From positions 1-15,818 of the forward strand of contig NZ_CAKVKB010000085.1 in NCBI RefSeq assembly GCF_934754915.1: DNA of 15,818 bases. The letters are read 5' to 3'. The notes beneath the pieces are model-generated. The model was not told the DNA's origin. It searched no databases and saw only the letters and a program-made list of their open reading frames with translations. The translations under genes were made by a program, and so were the position numbers. Positions 15,697-15,818 of this stretch are shown here, piece by piece (the stretch's first letter is position 1; each line of letters starts with the position of its first letter). This stretch comes from an uncultured Clostridium sp. GTDB lineage: Bacteria > Bacillota > Clostridia > Clostridiales > Clostridiaceae.

Positions 15697-15818
15697 ATTA
15701 TCATTAGGCAGACCGTTACTAAAAACTTATAAAAATCTATAAAAAAATTATAAAATCTTATGTTTTATTCCTTTTTCATTGTATCTGTTTTGGTAATAGA
15801 TAAATCTAAAACTACTCA

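Noticed and set aside
15697..15818. Possible short minus-strand gene starting ATGAAAAAGGAATAA
   Set aside because: The frame ends after four codons. The rest of this segment is A/T-rich with stops in all minus frames, so nothing can be supported before the window edge.

Overview
The window looks like chromosome of a low-GC Firmicute, most likely a Clostridium sensu stricto. The support is very high A+T, AGGAGG-type ribosome binding sites, short long-stem terminators, an FecCD-type siderophore transporter with a Fur-like operator, and a secreted protein with FIVAR and GW(Y/H)KD choline-binding-type repeats. I cannot name the species.

Region 1 (1-6550) is an intact iron/siderophore acquisition locus. 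A divergently transcribed AraC-family regulator (minus strand) faces a tightly packed plus-strand operon: binding lipoprotein, two FecCD permeases, FhuC-type ATPase and an MFS transporter. Four of the junctions overlap or abut. A 12/14 match to the Fur 7-1-7 consensus fills the 17-bp spacer of the operon promoter. Further upstream are four TATCC(A/T) motifs that may be AraC-regulator sites. No siderophore biosynthesis genes are visible, so uptake of a foreign chelator is likely. A hairpin at 6518-6550 closes the operon.

Region 2 (6590-8380) is a gene graveyard. The 3' half of a Cof-type HAD phosphatase (minus) and the 3' half of a DeoR-family regulator (plus) meet head to head at a perfect 14-bp palindrome that both read in frame as Leu-Asp-Ala-Ser. 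Next, the 5' end of an AAA-ATPase-like gene runs out of frame into the 3' half of an endonuclease V gene. A strong terminator follows.

Region 3 (8468-11655) is one 1031-residue secreted modular protein: signal peptide, probable beta-helix, Ig-like module, seven 13-residue Pro/Glu/Gly repeats, FIVAR helix bundle, Ser-rich linker and C-terminal wall-binding repeats. It has its own terminator.

Region 4 (11755-14018) holds a LysR C-terminal remnant (minus), then a plus-strand set: a DUF4405 membrane protein, a TetR-type regulator lacking its first helix, and a lipobox-bearing flavodoxin. The membrane protein has two His pairs spaced exactly 14 residues apart in helices 2 and 4, the di-haem cytochrome b pattern. 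Together with the surface flavodoxin this suggests an electron path out of the membrane.

Region 5 (14036-15818) has an intact low-specificity threonine aldolase (minus) and, upstream of it, a chimeric remnant that joins a PTP/phytase-like phosphatase P-loop to the C-terminus of a GxGYxYP-type protein.

The first 6.5 kb is intact, but the next 9 kb contains five places where truncated genes meet. The likely causes are repeated short deletions in an accessory region or a chimeric assembly.
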